Assembly (NCBI GenBank): GCA_040226215.1
Contig: JAVKFF010000042.1
Coordinates: forward strand, 1 to 20,595
Reading direction: 5' to 3'
From: JAVKFF01 sp040226215
GTDB taxonomy: Bacteria; Pseudomonadota; Alphaproteobacteria; DSM-16000; Inquilinaceae
Length of the DNA stretch: 20,595 nucleotides
How positions within the stretch are numbered: position 1 is the first letter of the stretch; every line of letters begins with the position of its first letter. Made by a program: the position numbers and the translations under genes. The notes below the pieces were generated by a model. The model was not told the DNA's origin. It made no database searches and was given only the letters and a program-made list of their open reading frames with translations. Of the stretch, positions 6,085 to 14,056 are shown piece by piece.

Positions 6085-7674
6085 ATGAAGATCGTGCCAA
6101 TCGGGACCGTTCGGCGCCTCGCCATGGCCGCGGCGGCGGGACTTGCCCTGTCGCTCGCCCTGCCCGCCAGCCAGGCCCAGGCGCAGGAGGGAGAACTGGT
6201 CGTCGCCTTGCCGACCTTCTCCGACGAGACCATGGTGCCCTGGGCCGGCAGCGGCCAGCGCAAGACCTATCTCGACCTGGTCTACGAATACCTCGTCTAT
6301 CTCGACCCGGAGACCGGGGAGCCGTTGCCGGGCCTGGCTGAGTCCTGGGAGATGAGCGAGGACGGCACGGTCTGGACCTTCCACTTGCGCGAGGGCGTGC
6401 CCTTCACCGGCGGCCATGGCGTGATGACGTCGGCCGATGTCGCCTACTCCATCCAGCGCCTGATCGGCGAGGATTCCAGGGCCGGTCCGGCCTCGACCAT
6501 GCGCCGCACCATCGCCTCGGTGGAGACGCCGGACGAGCGCACCGTGGTGGTCAACCTGAACTTCCCCGATTTCGAGTTGGCGCAGGGCTATTTCGGCGTC
6601 TCCCAGCAGCTCGGCATCGTCAGCCGCGACTATGTGGAGAGCCTGGGCGACCAGGCCGCGACCGCGCCGCCTGTCGGCACCGGCCCCTACGTGCTTGAGA
6701 GCCAGGAGGCCGGTTCGTCCATTACCATGACGCTGCGCGACGACATCGATATCGCCGACCACTGGCGCGTCACCCCGGACTTCGAGACCGTGACCTTCCG
6801 CCTGGCGCCGGAGGAGGCGACACGCGTCGCCATGCTGCAGACCGGCGAGGCCGACATCGCTCCGGTCGGCTTCGACTCGCTCCCGACGCTGGAGGATGCG
6901 GGCATCCGCATCGTCTCCGCCGAGGCGACCTGGTCGCCGGTGATCCGCCTGGGCGGCCTGGTGATGAACGACCCCGCCCGCCACAACCCGGACGCGCCCT
7001 GGGCCGACCAGCGGGTGCGCCAGGCGATGAACTACGCGGTCGACAAGCAGACCATCATCGACGAACTGTTCCATGGCGAGGCGGTGGTGGCGGCCAGCGA
7101 CACGCCGGTCCGGGCCTGGGAGTCGGTCGAGCCCTATCCCTACGACCCGGATCGCGCGCGCGAACTGCTGGCGGAGGCCGGCTATCCCGACGGCTTCGAC
7201 ATCACGCTCAGGACCTTCACCACGACGCCGGGGGCGGAGCTGCCGCTGATGGCCGAGGCGGTGGCGCTCTACTGGCAGGATGTGGGCATCAACGCGACGA
7301 TCGAGCCGGTGGACTGGCCGGCCATGCGCAGCGACTGGACCGAGGGCAGGGCGACCGAGGTGGTCTGGAGCCATCGCGGCTTCCCCTTCGCCAGTGCGGC
7401 CAACGGGCTGGAGGCCGGCTTCGTCTCCGACAGCCTGTTCGCCAGCTTCGCCAGCGACGAGCTCGACGCCATGATCGACGATTTCGTCAACGAGCAGGAC
7501 CTGGCGGCGCGCGAGCAGAAGCTGACCGCCATCGGCCAGTATCTGCGCGACCAGGCGGCGGCCGTGTTCATCGCGCTGGCGAACGAGCCCTATGGCGTCG
7601 GTCCGGATGTCGGCGAGTGGCCGCTCAACATCGCCTATGTCTGGAACTTCGACCAGGTGCGTCACGCCGAGTAG
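6085..7674 (+). CDS. ABC transporter substrate-binding protein, family 5 (peptide/nickel type)
   Basis: Periplasmic binding protein of 529 residues from the DppA/OppA group (SBP_bac_5). The start at 6085 is fixed by AGGAGG at 6071-6076 with 8-nt spacing and by a Sec signal peptide ('RRLAMAAAAGLALSLALPASQAQA', cleavage near residue 34). The frame stays open upstream through the operator, but that part is not protein-like. Family stretches are 'LPGLAESWEMSEDGTVWTF' with 'LREGVPFTGG', 'TGPYVLESQEAG', 'ADQRVRQAMNYAVDKQTII' and 'PYDPDRARELLAEAGYPDGF'. It feeds the two permeases that follow. Family 5 proteins bind peptides, nickel, opines, sugars or other compounds, so the ligand is open. It is the first gene of the operon behind the GntR-type operator. 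Confidence 0.95.
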   Translation: MKIVPIGTVRRLAMAAAAGLALSLALPASQAQAQEGELVVALPTFSDETMVPWAGSGQRKTYLDLVYEYLVYLDPETGEPLPGLAESWEMSEDGTVWTFHLREGVPFTGGHGVMTSADVAYSIQRLIGEDSRAGPASTMRRTIASVETPDERTVVVNLNFPDFELAQGYFGVSQQLGIVSRDYVESLGDQAATAPPVGTGPYVLESQEAGSSITMTLRDDIDIADHWRVTPDFETVTFRLAPEEATRVAMLQTGEADIAPVGFDSLPTLEDAGIRIVSAEATWSPVIRLGGLVMNDPARHNPDAPWADQRVRQAMNYAVDKQTIIDELFHGEAVVAASDTPVRAWESVEPYPYDPDRARELLAEAGYPDGFDITLRTFTTTPGAELPLMAEAVALYWQDVGINATIEPVDWPAMRSDWTEGRATEVVWSHRGFPFASAANGLEAGFVSDSLFASFASDELDAMIDDFVNEQDLAAREQKLTAIGQYLRDQAAAVFIALANEPYGVGPDVGEWPLNIAYVWNFDQVRHAE

Positions 7675-7688
7675 TATCGGGGGCGAAT

Positions 7689-7726
7689 GGCCGCGGAGCC
7701 GGTCGGCGACGGCCGGACCCGCGGCC
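7689..7726 (+). other. Two-tier RNA hairpin with GCGA tetraloop after the ABC binding-protein gene
   Basis: It begins 14 nt after the stop. The outer stem is GGCCGCGG / CCGCGGCC (8 bp, perfect), followed by a 2x2 mismatch. The inner stem is CCGGTCG / CGGCCGG (7 bp with one G-U) closed by GCGA, a GNRA tetraloop. No U-run follows. Like the hairpins after dctP and tctC, it probably stabilises a binding-protein mRNA end or dampens permease expression. It lies in the 122-nt gap before the first permease gene. Confidence 0.75.
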
Positions 7727-7796
7727 CGTCGCCGCCCGCCCTCAGCGCCGCCGGCGCCGATAGAATGGATGGACGCGCGCTCGCGGTTCGGAGGTC

Positions 7797-8720
7797 ATGG
7801 TCAGGGTCATCGGTGCACGGCTGATCGAGGCGGCGATCACGCTCATCCTGATGAGCCTGGTCATCTTCCTCTTGAGCCGCCTGACGGGAGACCCGGTGGC
7901 GCTGCTGCTGCCCGACGGGGCGACCGCGGAGGATCGCGCGGCGCTGATCCGCGAACTCGGCCTCGACCGCTCACTGCCGGTGCAGTACTGGCACTTCCTT
8001 TCCGGCGCGCTCATGGGCGATTTCGGCCGCTCCGTCGAGGCCGGCAATCAACCGGCCCTCGGCCTGGTGTTGGAGCGCCTGCCGGCCTCGCTCAGCCTGG
8101 CCGGCGTGGCGCTCGCCTTCACGCTCGTCTCCGGCATCGCGCTCGGCGTCTTCGCCGCGGTCCGGCGCGGCACGGCGCTCGACCTCGGCGCCAGGCTGGT
8201 GGCGCTGGTCGGCCAGTCGGTGCCGGCCTTCTGGCTCGGCATCGTGCTGATGTACGTCTTCGCGGTACGCCTGCAATGGCTGCCTACATCGGGCCATGGC
8301 GCCTGGTACCACTACGTGCTGCCGGCCGCCACGCTGGGCCTGTTCACGCTGGCCGCGGTCACCCGGCTGGTGCGCTCCGCCATGCTGGAGTCGCTGGGCA
8401 GCGAGTACATCAAGCTCGCCCGCATCAAGGGCCTGCCGGAGTGGCTGGTGGTCTGGAAGCACGCGCTGGCCAACAGCCTGATCCCGGTGATCACCTTCAT
8501 GGGCACCTTCTTCGCCATCATGATCACCGGCGCGGTGGTGATCGAGACGGTGTTCGCCTGGCCCGGCATCGGCCGGCTCGCCTTCGAGGCCATTCTGGCG
8601 CGCAACTTCCCGGTGGTGCAGGCGGTCGTGCTGCTGATCACCGCGCTGTTCATCCTCGCCAACCTGGCGGTCGACATCCTCTACATCGTCATCGACCCGC
8701 GCATGCGCAGGCGGGGCTGA
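7797..8720 (+). CDS. ABC transporter permease, DppB type
   Basis: Inner-membrane permease of 307 residues with about six hydrophobic helices. It starts with the typical 'RLIEAAITLILMSLVIFLLSRL' helix followed by 'TGDPVALLLP'. The cytoplasmic EAA loop that docks the ATPase is 'SEYIKLARIKGLPEWLVVWK' and the 'HALANSLIPV' after it (about 202-230). The C-terminus 'NLAVDILYIVIDPRMRR' is characteristic of DppB/OppB proteins. GGAGG lies only 2 nt before the ATG, closer than usual, so initiation may be poor or the start slightly misplaced. It pairs with the permease that starts 1 nt after its stop. Confidence 0.94.
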   Translation: MVRVIGARLIEAAITLILMSLVIFLLSRLTGDPVALLLPDGATAEDRAALIRELGLDRSLPVQYWHFLSGALMGDFGRSVEAGNQPALGLVLERLPASLSLAGVALAFTLVSGIALGVFAAVRRGTALDLGARLVALVGQSVPAFWLGIVLMYVFAVRLQWLPTSGHGAWYHYVLPAATLGLFTLAAVTRLVRSAMLESLGSEYIKLARIKGLPEWLVVWKHALANSLIPVITFMGTFFAIMITGAVVIETVFAWPGIGRLAFEAILARNFPVVQAVVLLITALFILANLAVDILYIVIDPRMRRRG

Positions 8721-8721
8721 G

Positions 8722-9558
8722 ATGGGCACGCTGCCGGTCCGCATCGCCGTCGCGCTTCTGGTGCTGTTCGCCGCCGTGGCGATCCTCGGCCCCTGGGTCG
8801 CGCCCTACGATCCGCTTGCGGGATCGCTGCGCGCCCGCCTCGACCCGCCGGTCTGGCAGGAGGGCGGCTCCTGGGCGCACATCCTGGGCACCGACCGGCT
8901 GGGCCGCGACGTGCTCAGCCGCATCATCGCCGGGGCGCGCATCTCGCTGACCGTCTGCGTGCTGGTGATCGCCATCGCCGGGGCCATCGGCACCACGATC
9001 GGCACCATCGCCGGCTATTTCGGCGGCTGGACGGACCGGGTGCTGATGCGCCTCGTCGACCTCGCGCTCTCCTTCCCGGTGATCCTGCTGGCGCTGCTGA
9101 TCGGCGCCATCTCGGGCCCCAGCTTCGGCAACATCGTCCTGGTGATCTCGCTGGTCCTGTGGTCGCAATACGCCCGCATGGCGCGCGGCGAGACCATGAA
9201 GATCCGCGGCGAGGACTATGTCGACCTGGCGCGCACCAGCGGTCTGTCGGACCTCGCCATCATCATCCGCCACATCCTGCCCAACATCGCGCCATCGCTG
9301 ATCGTCGTGGCCACGCTGCAGGTCGGCATCGTCATCGTGCTGGAGGCCTCGCTCAGCTTCCTGGGCGTCGGCGTCCCGCCGCCGAACCCCTCCTGGGGCT
9401 CGATGGTGTCGGAGGGCCGTTCGTACATCACCTCGGCCTGGTGGCTGTGCATGTTTCCCGGCATCGCCATCCTGTTGACCGTGCTCTCGATCAACGTGCT
9501 GGGCGACGCGCTGACCGATCGCATCAACCCGGCGCTGCGGGGGCGCAACGCGGAATGA
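8722..9558 (+). CDS. ABC transporter permease, DppC type
   Basis: Second inner-membrane permease, 278 residues. DppC-type marks are 'FAPYDP'-like 'WVAPYDPLAGSLRARLDPP' (about 25-43), 'HILGTDRLGRDVLSRII' (53-69), and the EAA loop 'GEDYVDLARTSGLSDLAIII' followed by 'RHILPNIAPSLIV' (about 163-195). Near the end it has 'SFLGVGVPPPNPSWGSMVSEG'. It forms the heterodimeric channel with the preceding permease. The start is 1 nt after the upstream stop, and the end overlaps the next ATPase gene by 4 nt, so translation is probably coupled. Confidence 0.94.
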   Translation: MGTLPVRIAVALLVLFAAVAILGPWVAPYDPLAGSLRARLDPPVWQEGGSWAHILGTDRLGRDVLSRIIAGARISLTVCVLVIAIAGAIGTTIGTIAGYFGGWTDRVLMRLVDLALSFPVILLALLIGAISGPSFGNIVLVISLVLWSQYARMARGETMKIRGEDYVDLARTSGLSDLAIIIRHILPNIAPSLIVVATLQVGIVIVLEASLSFLGVGVPPPNPSWGSMVSEGRSYITSAWWLCMFPGIAILLTVLSINVLGDALTDRINPALRGRNAE

Positions 9559-10553
9559 GCGTGCCGGCGCCCTCCGCCAGCGCAACCGGGCCGCTGCTGC
9601 GGGTCGAGGACCTCACGGTCCGGCTCGGCCCACGTCCCGGCGCGCCCAGCCTGATCGACGGCGTCAGCCTCGACATCATGGCGGGCGAGACGCTGGGGCT
9701 GGTCGGCGAGTCGGGCTCGGGCAAGACGACACTGGGAATGGCCGTGATGCGCCTGCTCGCCCCCCGGCTGGCGCGCGGCACGACGGGGCGCATCCTCTAT
9801 GGCGGCCGCGACCTGCTCGCGCTCTCCGCCCGAGACATCACGGCCGTGCGCGGGTCGGAGATCTCGATGATCCTGCAGGACCCGATGGCCTCCCTGAACC
9901 CGGTCTTCACGATCGGCAGCCAGCTGAAGGAGGCGCTGCGCCGGCATGCCACCGGCGAGGGCAGCCTGGAGGAGCGCGCCCGGCGTCTCATGGAGGAGGT
10001 GCGGATCCCGGCGGCGGCGAGCCGGCTCAGGCACTATCCCCACCAGATGAGCGGCGGCATGCGCCAGCGGGTTGTCGGCGCCATCGCGCTTGCCCGTGCC
10101 CCGAAGCTGCTGATCGCCGACGAACCGACCACCTCGCTCGACGTCACAATCCAGTACCAGGTGCTCGACCTGCTGCACGATCTGCAACGCCGGCTGGGCA
10201 TGGCGATGCTGTTCATCACCCACGATTTCGGCGTGGTGGCGCGGATGTGCGACCGGGTGGCGGTGATGTATGCCGGCCGCATCGTCGAGCAGGGCCCGGT
10301 GCGCGAGATCTTCCACCGCCCGGCGCACTGGTACACCAGGGCGCTGCTCGACAGCGTGCCCTCGGTCGCGGGCACGCCCGACCGGCTGCCGACCATTCCG
10401 GGGGCGCCGCCCGGCATCGCCAACCGCCCCGAGGGGTGCCGCTTCCATCCGCGCTGCCCGAACGCGCAGGTGCGATGCGGCACGGAGCCCGGCATCTCCG
10501 CCGTCGCGCAGGGTCACGAGGTGCGCTGCTGGTTTCCCCGGGGGCGGGCGTGA
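9555..10553 (+). CDS. ABC transporter ATPase, DppD/OppD type
   Basis: Cytoplasmic ATPase of 332 residues. Walker A is GESGSGKTT (51-59), Q-loop Q108 in 'MILQDPMASLNP', signature 'SGGMRQR' (166-172), Walker B 'LLIADE' (185-190) with 'PTTSLD', and switch His223 in 'ITHD'. The C-terminal oligo_HPY region has the four spaced cysteines (295, 301, 308, 325; 'GCRFHPRCPNAQVRC') seen in this subfamily, some members of which carry an iron-sulfur cluster. The ATG at 9555 overlaps the DppC stop. The frame is open further upstream, but that part lies inside the permease gene and is not ATPase-like. It works with the next ATPase as a heterodimer. Confidence 0.95.
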   Translation: MSVPAPSASATGPLLRVEDLTVRLGPRPGAPSLIDGVSLDIMAGETLGLVGESGSGKTTLGMAVMRLLAPRLARGTTGRILYGGRDLLALSARDITAVRGSEISMILQDPMASLNPVFTIGSQLKEALRRHATGEGSLEERARRLMEEVRIPAAASRLRHYPHQMSGGMRQRVVGAIALARAPKLLIADEPTTSLDVTIQYQVLDLLHDLQRRLGMAMLFITHDFGVVARMCDRVAVMYAGRIVEQGPVREIFHRPAHWYTRALLDSVPSVAGTPDRLPTIPGAPPGIANRPEGCRFHPRCPNAQVRCGTEPGISAVAQGHEVRCWFPRGRA

Positions 10554-11530
10554 GCGAGGCGATCCTGTCGGTGCGCGGCCTGACCCGCGTCTTCACGGTC
10601 AATCGCGGGCGCCGGCGCGAGCGGCTGGCGGCGGTCAGCGATGTCGACCTCGACCTGCATGCGGGCCGCACGCTGGGGGTGGTGGGCGAGTCGGGCTGCG
10701 GCAAGACCACGCTGGGCCGCATGCTGCTGATGCTCGACCGGCCGACGGCCGGCGAGATCCGCTTCCGCGGCCGGCCGGTCGAGGCGTTCTCCCCGGCCGA
10801 CCGGGCGGATTTCCGTCGCGCCGTGCAGCCGGTCTTCCAGAACCCGTTCTCCTCGCTCGACCCGCGCATGCGTATCGGCGCCATCATCGCCGAGCCGCTG
10901 CGCGGCGTGCCGGACATGGACGCGCGCGCGGTGCGATCGCGTGTCGGTGAGGTGCTGGAGGCGGTCGGTCTGCACGCCACCGACGCAAGGCGCTTCCCCA
11001 ACGAGTTCTCCGGCGGCCAGCGTCAGCGCATTGCCATCGCCCGGGCGATCGCCTCCAAGCCGGAACTGCTGATGCTGGACGAGCCCGTCTCCTCCCAGGA
11101 CATCTCGATCCGGGCGCAGATCCTGAACCTGCTGAAGGATCTGCAGGACGCCTACGGGCTCGGCTGCGTGTTCATCTCGCACGACCTCGCCACGGTGCGC
11201 TTCATGTGCCACGAGGTGGTGGTGATCTATCTCGGCCGGGTGGTCGAGCGCGGGCCGGCGGCGACGGTCTGCGCGCGGCCCAGCCATCCCTACACCAAGG
11301 CGCTGCTGGCGGCCGCCCTGCCGACCGATCCGGACGCCCCGGTGCCCGAGGTGCCGCCCCGGGGCGAGATCCCGAGCCCGCTCGACCCGCCGTCCGGCTG
11401 CCCCTACCACCCGCGCTGCCCGCTCGCCATGGACATCTGCCGCGCCGCGCGGCCGGCTCTGCTGCCGGCGGGGCCCGATGGCGCCGCCGCCTGCCACCTT
11501 CTCGACCCGGAGCACGGCCATGGCCGCTAG
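10550..11530 (+). CDS. ABC transporter ATPase, DppF/OppF type
   Basis: Second ATPase, 326 residues from a GTG start at 10550 that overlaps the previous stop (GTGA). Walker A is GESGCGKTT (46-54), Q-loop Q97 in 'FQNPFSSLDPRM', signature 'SGGQRQRIAIARA' (154-166), Walker B 'LLMLDE' (173-178), switch His211 in 'FISHD'. The D-loop reads SSQD (181-184), where most relatives have SALD, so Gln replaces the usual Leu. The oligo_HPY tail has cysteines at 284, 290, 297 and 315. The GTG start is chosen because it gives the expected N-terminus and keeps the overlap pattern of the operon. The end overlaps the capA-like gene by 11 nt. Confidence 0.94.
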   Translation: MSEAILSVRGLTRVFTVNRGRRRERLAAVSDVDLDLHAGRTLGVVGESGCGKTTLGRMLLMLDRPTAGEIRFRGRPVEAFSPADRADFRRAVQPVFQNPFSSLDPRMRIGAIIAEPLRGVPDMDARAVRSRVGEVLEAVGLHATDARRFPNEFSGGQRQRIAIARAIASKPELLMLDEPVSSQDISIRAQILNLLKDLQDAYGLGCVFISHDLATVRFMCHEVVVIYLGRVVERGPAATVCARPSHPYTKALLAAALPTDPDAPVPEVPPRGEIPSPLDPPSGCPYHPRCPLAMDICRAARPALLPAGPDGAAACHLLDPEHGHGR

Positions 11531-12644
11531 CCTGTCCTTCGTCGCGGTCGGCGACATCGCCCCCGACCGGGACGAACCCGCGACCATCTTCGACCGGGTG
11601 CGCGAGCGGCTGCGCGCGGCCGATCTCGGCTTCTGCCAGCTCGAGGTCAACCTGACGACGGGTGGGGTGCGGCTGCCGCAGGCCAGGCATACCATGCGCG
11701 GCGACCCGGCCATCGCCGACGCGCTGGTCGAGAGCGGACTGGAGGTCGTCTCCTTCGCCGGCAACCACTGCCTGGACTGGGGGCCGGACGGTCTCGCCGA
11801 CACGCTGCACCATCTCGAGCGGGCAGGCGCGCTGTCGGTGGGCGCGGGACCGGACATCGCGGCGGCCAGCCGGCCGCGCGTGGTCGAGCGCAACGGGCTC
11901 CGCGTCGCCTTCGTGGCGGCGAGTTCGATCCTGCCGATGAATTACTGGGCGGACGAGCGGCGGGCGGGCTGCATGCCGCTCAGGGCGCACACGGTCTACG
12001 AGCAGATCGAGCACGACCAGCCGGGCACGCCGGCGCGGGTGCACACCTATGCCTTCCGCGACGACCTCGCCAACCTGCTGGCGGCGATCCGGGCGGCGAA
12101 GGCGGCGGCGGATCTGGTCATTCTCTCCCATCATGCCGGCATCCACTTCGTGCGTGCCACCATCTCCGACTATCAGCGCGAGGTCGCCCATGCGGCGATC
12201 GATGCCGGAGCAGACCTGGTGCTGGGCCACCACGCGCATATCCTGAAGGGCGTGGAGGTCTACCGGGGCCGGACCATCGTCTACTCCCTGGCCAATTTCG
12301 CCATCGACCTGCGCATGGACGAGGCGCACGCCAGGAGCAAGGGATTCCGCGAGATCCAGAAGCTGAACCCCGACTGGGTGCCGGATTTCACCAGCCGCTA
12401 CAACTTCCCGCCGGAATCGGCGATGAGCATGGCGCTGGAAGCCCGTCTCGGCCGCGACGGCGTCGCCGATCTTCGGCTGATCCCGGTCCTCATCGGCCGT
12501 GACGCCGACCCGGTGTTCCAGCCGCCAAGGAGCGAGGGGTTCGAGCGCGTGCGCGCCTATCTGGCGGCGATCAGCGCCGAGGCGGACCTGGCGACCGACT
12601 TCGTCGTCGACGGCGATGGCCTGATCGCCGTCCCGCGCGCATGA
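11520..12644 (+). CDS. CapA family protein (poly-gamma-glutamate/metallophosphatase-like)
   Basis: A 374-residue protein of the PGA_cap/CapA superfamily, which shares a calcineurin-like metallophosphatase fold. Motifs in order are 'VAVGDIAPDR' (Asp12), 'GFCQLEVNLT' (about 38-46), 'AGNHCLDWGPDGLADTL' (Asn82-His83), 'ILSHHAGIHF' (His204-His205), 'GADLVLGHHAHILKGVEVY' (230-248) and 'VYSLANFAID'. These match the expected metal-binding residues. No signal peptide or membrane anchor is seen, unlike capsule-type CapA proteins, which suggests a cytoplasmic enzyme. It overlaps the ATPase gene by 11 nt and the MmgE/PrpD gene by 4 nt, so it is tied to the importer and probably acts on the imported compound. 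A role in capsule synthesis is unlikely because no capB/capC-like genes are present. Confidence 0.88.
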   Translation: MAASLSFVAVGDIAPDRDEPATIFDRVRERLRAADLGFCQLEVNLTTGGVRLPQARHTMRGDPAIADALVESGLEVVSFAGNHCLDWGPDGLADTLHHLERAGALSVGAGPDIAAASRPRVVERNGLRVAFVAASSILPMNYWADERRAGCMPLRAHTVYEQIEHDQPGTPARVHTYAFRDDLANLLAAIRAAKAAADLVILSHHAGIHFVRATISDYQREVAHAAIDAGADLVLGHHAHILKGVEVYRGRTIVYSLANFAIDLRMDEAHARSKGFREIQKLNPDWVPDFTSRYNFPPESAMSMALEARLGRDGVADLRLIPVLIGRDADPVFQPPRSEGFERVRAYLAAISAEADLATDFVVDGDGLIAVPRA

Positions 12645-14056
12645 GCCTGTCCCGCGATCTCGCCGAGCGGGCGACGGCGCTTGGCTTCCGCGATCTGCCG
12701 CCCGCGGCGGTGACCGCGGCCAAGGTCAGCCTGGCGGACGCGCTGGCGGTCTCGCTGGCCGCCGTCGCGCTGGAGCCGGCGGCGGGAATGCTGGCCGATC
12801 ACGCGGCGGCGACGGGTGGACCCCCGGAGGCGACGGTCATCGGCCGGGCGGACCGGCTGCCCGCCGCCCAGGCGGCCCTGGCCAATGGCGCGCTGGCCCA
12901 CGCGCTCGACTTCGAGGATACCCACGACGCGGCCCTGGTGCATCCCAACGCCGCCGTGGTGCCGGCGGTTCTGGCGCTGGCGGAGCGAGAGGGCGCGGAC
13001 GGGGAGACGGTGCTGACGGCGCTGGCGCTGGGCGCGGACCTCGCCTGCCGGCTCGGCCTGGCGCTCGGCGACCGGGCCCGCGGCCGGGGCTGGTACCAGC
13101 CGCCCATGCTGGGCGCGATGGGCGCGGCGCTGGCCTCCGCCAAGGTGCTTGGCCTCGATGCCGGGCGGACCGTCGACGCCCTCTCCCTGACCGCCTGCCT
13201 CTTCGCCCTGCCAGACGGATTCATGGCCAATCCCTCGAGCCAGCTGCGCGCGGTGCGCGACGGTTTCGCGGCGCGGGCAGCGGTGGAGGCGGTCGACCTT
13301 GCCAAGGCCGGCATGCGAGGGGCGGCGGCACCGTTGGACGGCGCGAGCGGCCTTCTGGACATGCTCGGCGGTCCGGGCACGGCCGACCGGCTGGTGTTGG
13401 ATGACTATGGGGCGCGCTTCCGCGCTACCGAGGTGGTGATCAAGCGGTGGCCGTCCTGCCGCGGGACGCACGGGGCGATCGCGGCGGGATTGTCGCTTCA
13501 CGCGGAAGGCCTGCCGCCGTCGGCGATCGCCGGGATCGACGCGCGTGTCGCACCGCCCGACGACATGCTGTTCCGCCCCATCGCGCAGAAGCAGCGGCCC
13601 GAAACCGCCATCGACGCCAAGTTCTCCATTCCCTTCACCCTGGCAAGCGCGATGGTGAACGGTCGTATCGACCTCGACAGCTTCCAGGCGGACCGGCTCG
13701 CCGACCGGCATGTGCGAACACTCGCCGAGCGGATCACCCTGGCCGATGTCATCGAGCCGGGCGACCCCCGGGCAGGATTCGCGGTCAGACTGGTGGACGG
13801 AAATACCCGTTTCGTGCCGCTTCCCCGTGCGTCGGGGCTGACCGCTGGGGCGGCGTCACTGACCGATCTCGCCGACAAGGTGCATGACTGCTTCGCCCAT
13901 GGCGGCGTGGACGATATGACGGGCCAGTTCCTCGAAGCCATCGCGCTTCTGGAGATCGCAGGGCTCGTTCCGCTCTGTTCGATGCTGGCGCAAGCAGGCC
14001 CACGGGGCGGCGGGGCGGCAAGCGGTGCACAGGTCCTAACGCGATCACTGCCTTAA
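12641..14056 (+). CDS. MmgE/PrpD family protein, divergent active site
   Basis: Cytoplasmic protein of 471 residues. The superfamily includes 2-methylcitrate dehydratase, cis-aconitate decarboxylase and iminodisuccinate epimerase. Clear family regions are 'AALANGALAHALDFEDTHDA' (78-97) with Asp90, Thr94 and His101, then 'LGAMGAALASAKVLGLDAG' (157-175), and 'KRWPSCRGTHGAI' (268-280). Where many members have GFHPT, this one has GWYQPP (Tyr152). Where many have a K-x-x-H-x-G pattern, it has RAVRDG (203-208). The reaction therefore probably differs from PrpD itself. The last 25 residues are Gly/Ala-rich and look unconserved. The start overlaps the capA-like stop (ATGA), and the end overlaps the convergent small gene by 12 bp. 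It is the last gene of the ABC operon. Confidence 0.9.
   Translation: MSLSRDLAERATALGFRDLPPAAVTAAKVSLADALAVSLAAVALEPAAGMLADHAAATGGPPEATVIGRADRLPAAQAALANGALAHALDFEDTHDAALVHPNAAVVPAVLALAEREGADGETVLTALALGADLACRLGLALGDRARGRGWYQPPMLGAMGAALASAKVLGLDAGRTVDALSLTACLFALPDGFMANPSSQLRAVRDGFAARAAVEAVDLAKAGMRGAAAPLDGASGLLDMLGGPGTADRLVLDDYGARFRATEVVIKRWPSCRGTHGAIAAGLSLHAEGLPPSAIAGIDARVAPPDDMLFRPIAQKQRPETAIDAKFSIPFTLASAMVNGRIDLDSFQADRLADRHVRTLAERITLADVIEPGDPRAGFAVRLVDGNTRFVPLPRASGLTAGAASLTDLADKVHDCFAHGGVDDMTGQFLEAIALLEIAGLVPLCSMLAQAGPRGGGAASGAQVLTRSLP

Noticed and set aside
5971..7665. A 564-codon open frame antisense to the ABC binding-protein gene
   Set aside because: Low-complexity Arg/Gly/His/Asp-rich sequence, no ribosome binding site and no family features; it mirrors a strongly supported sense gene.
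11520..12644. Calling the CapA-like gene a capsule biosynthesis gene
   Set aside because: No membrane anchor, no capB/capC-like partners, and tight coupling to an importer point elsewhere.
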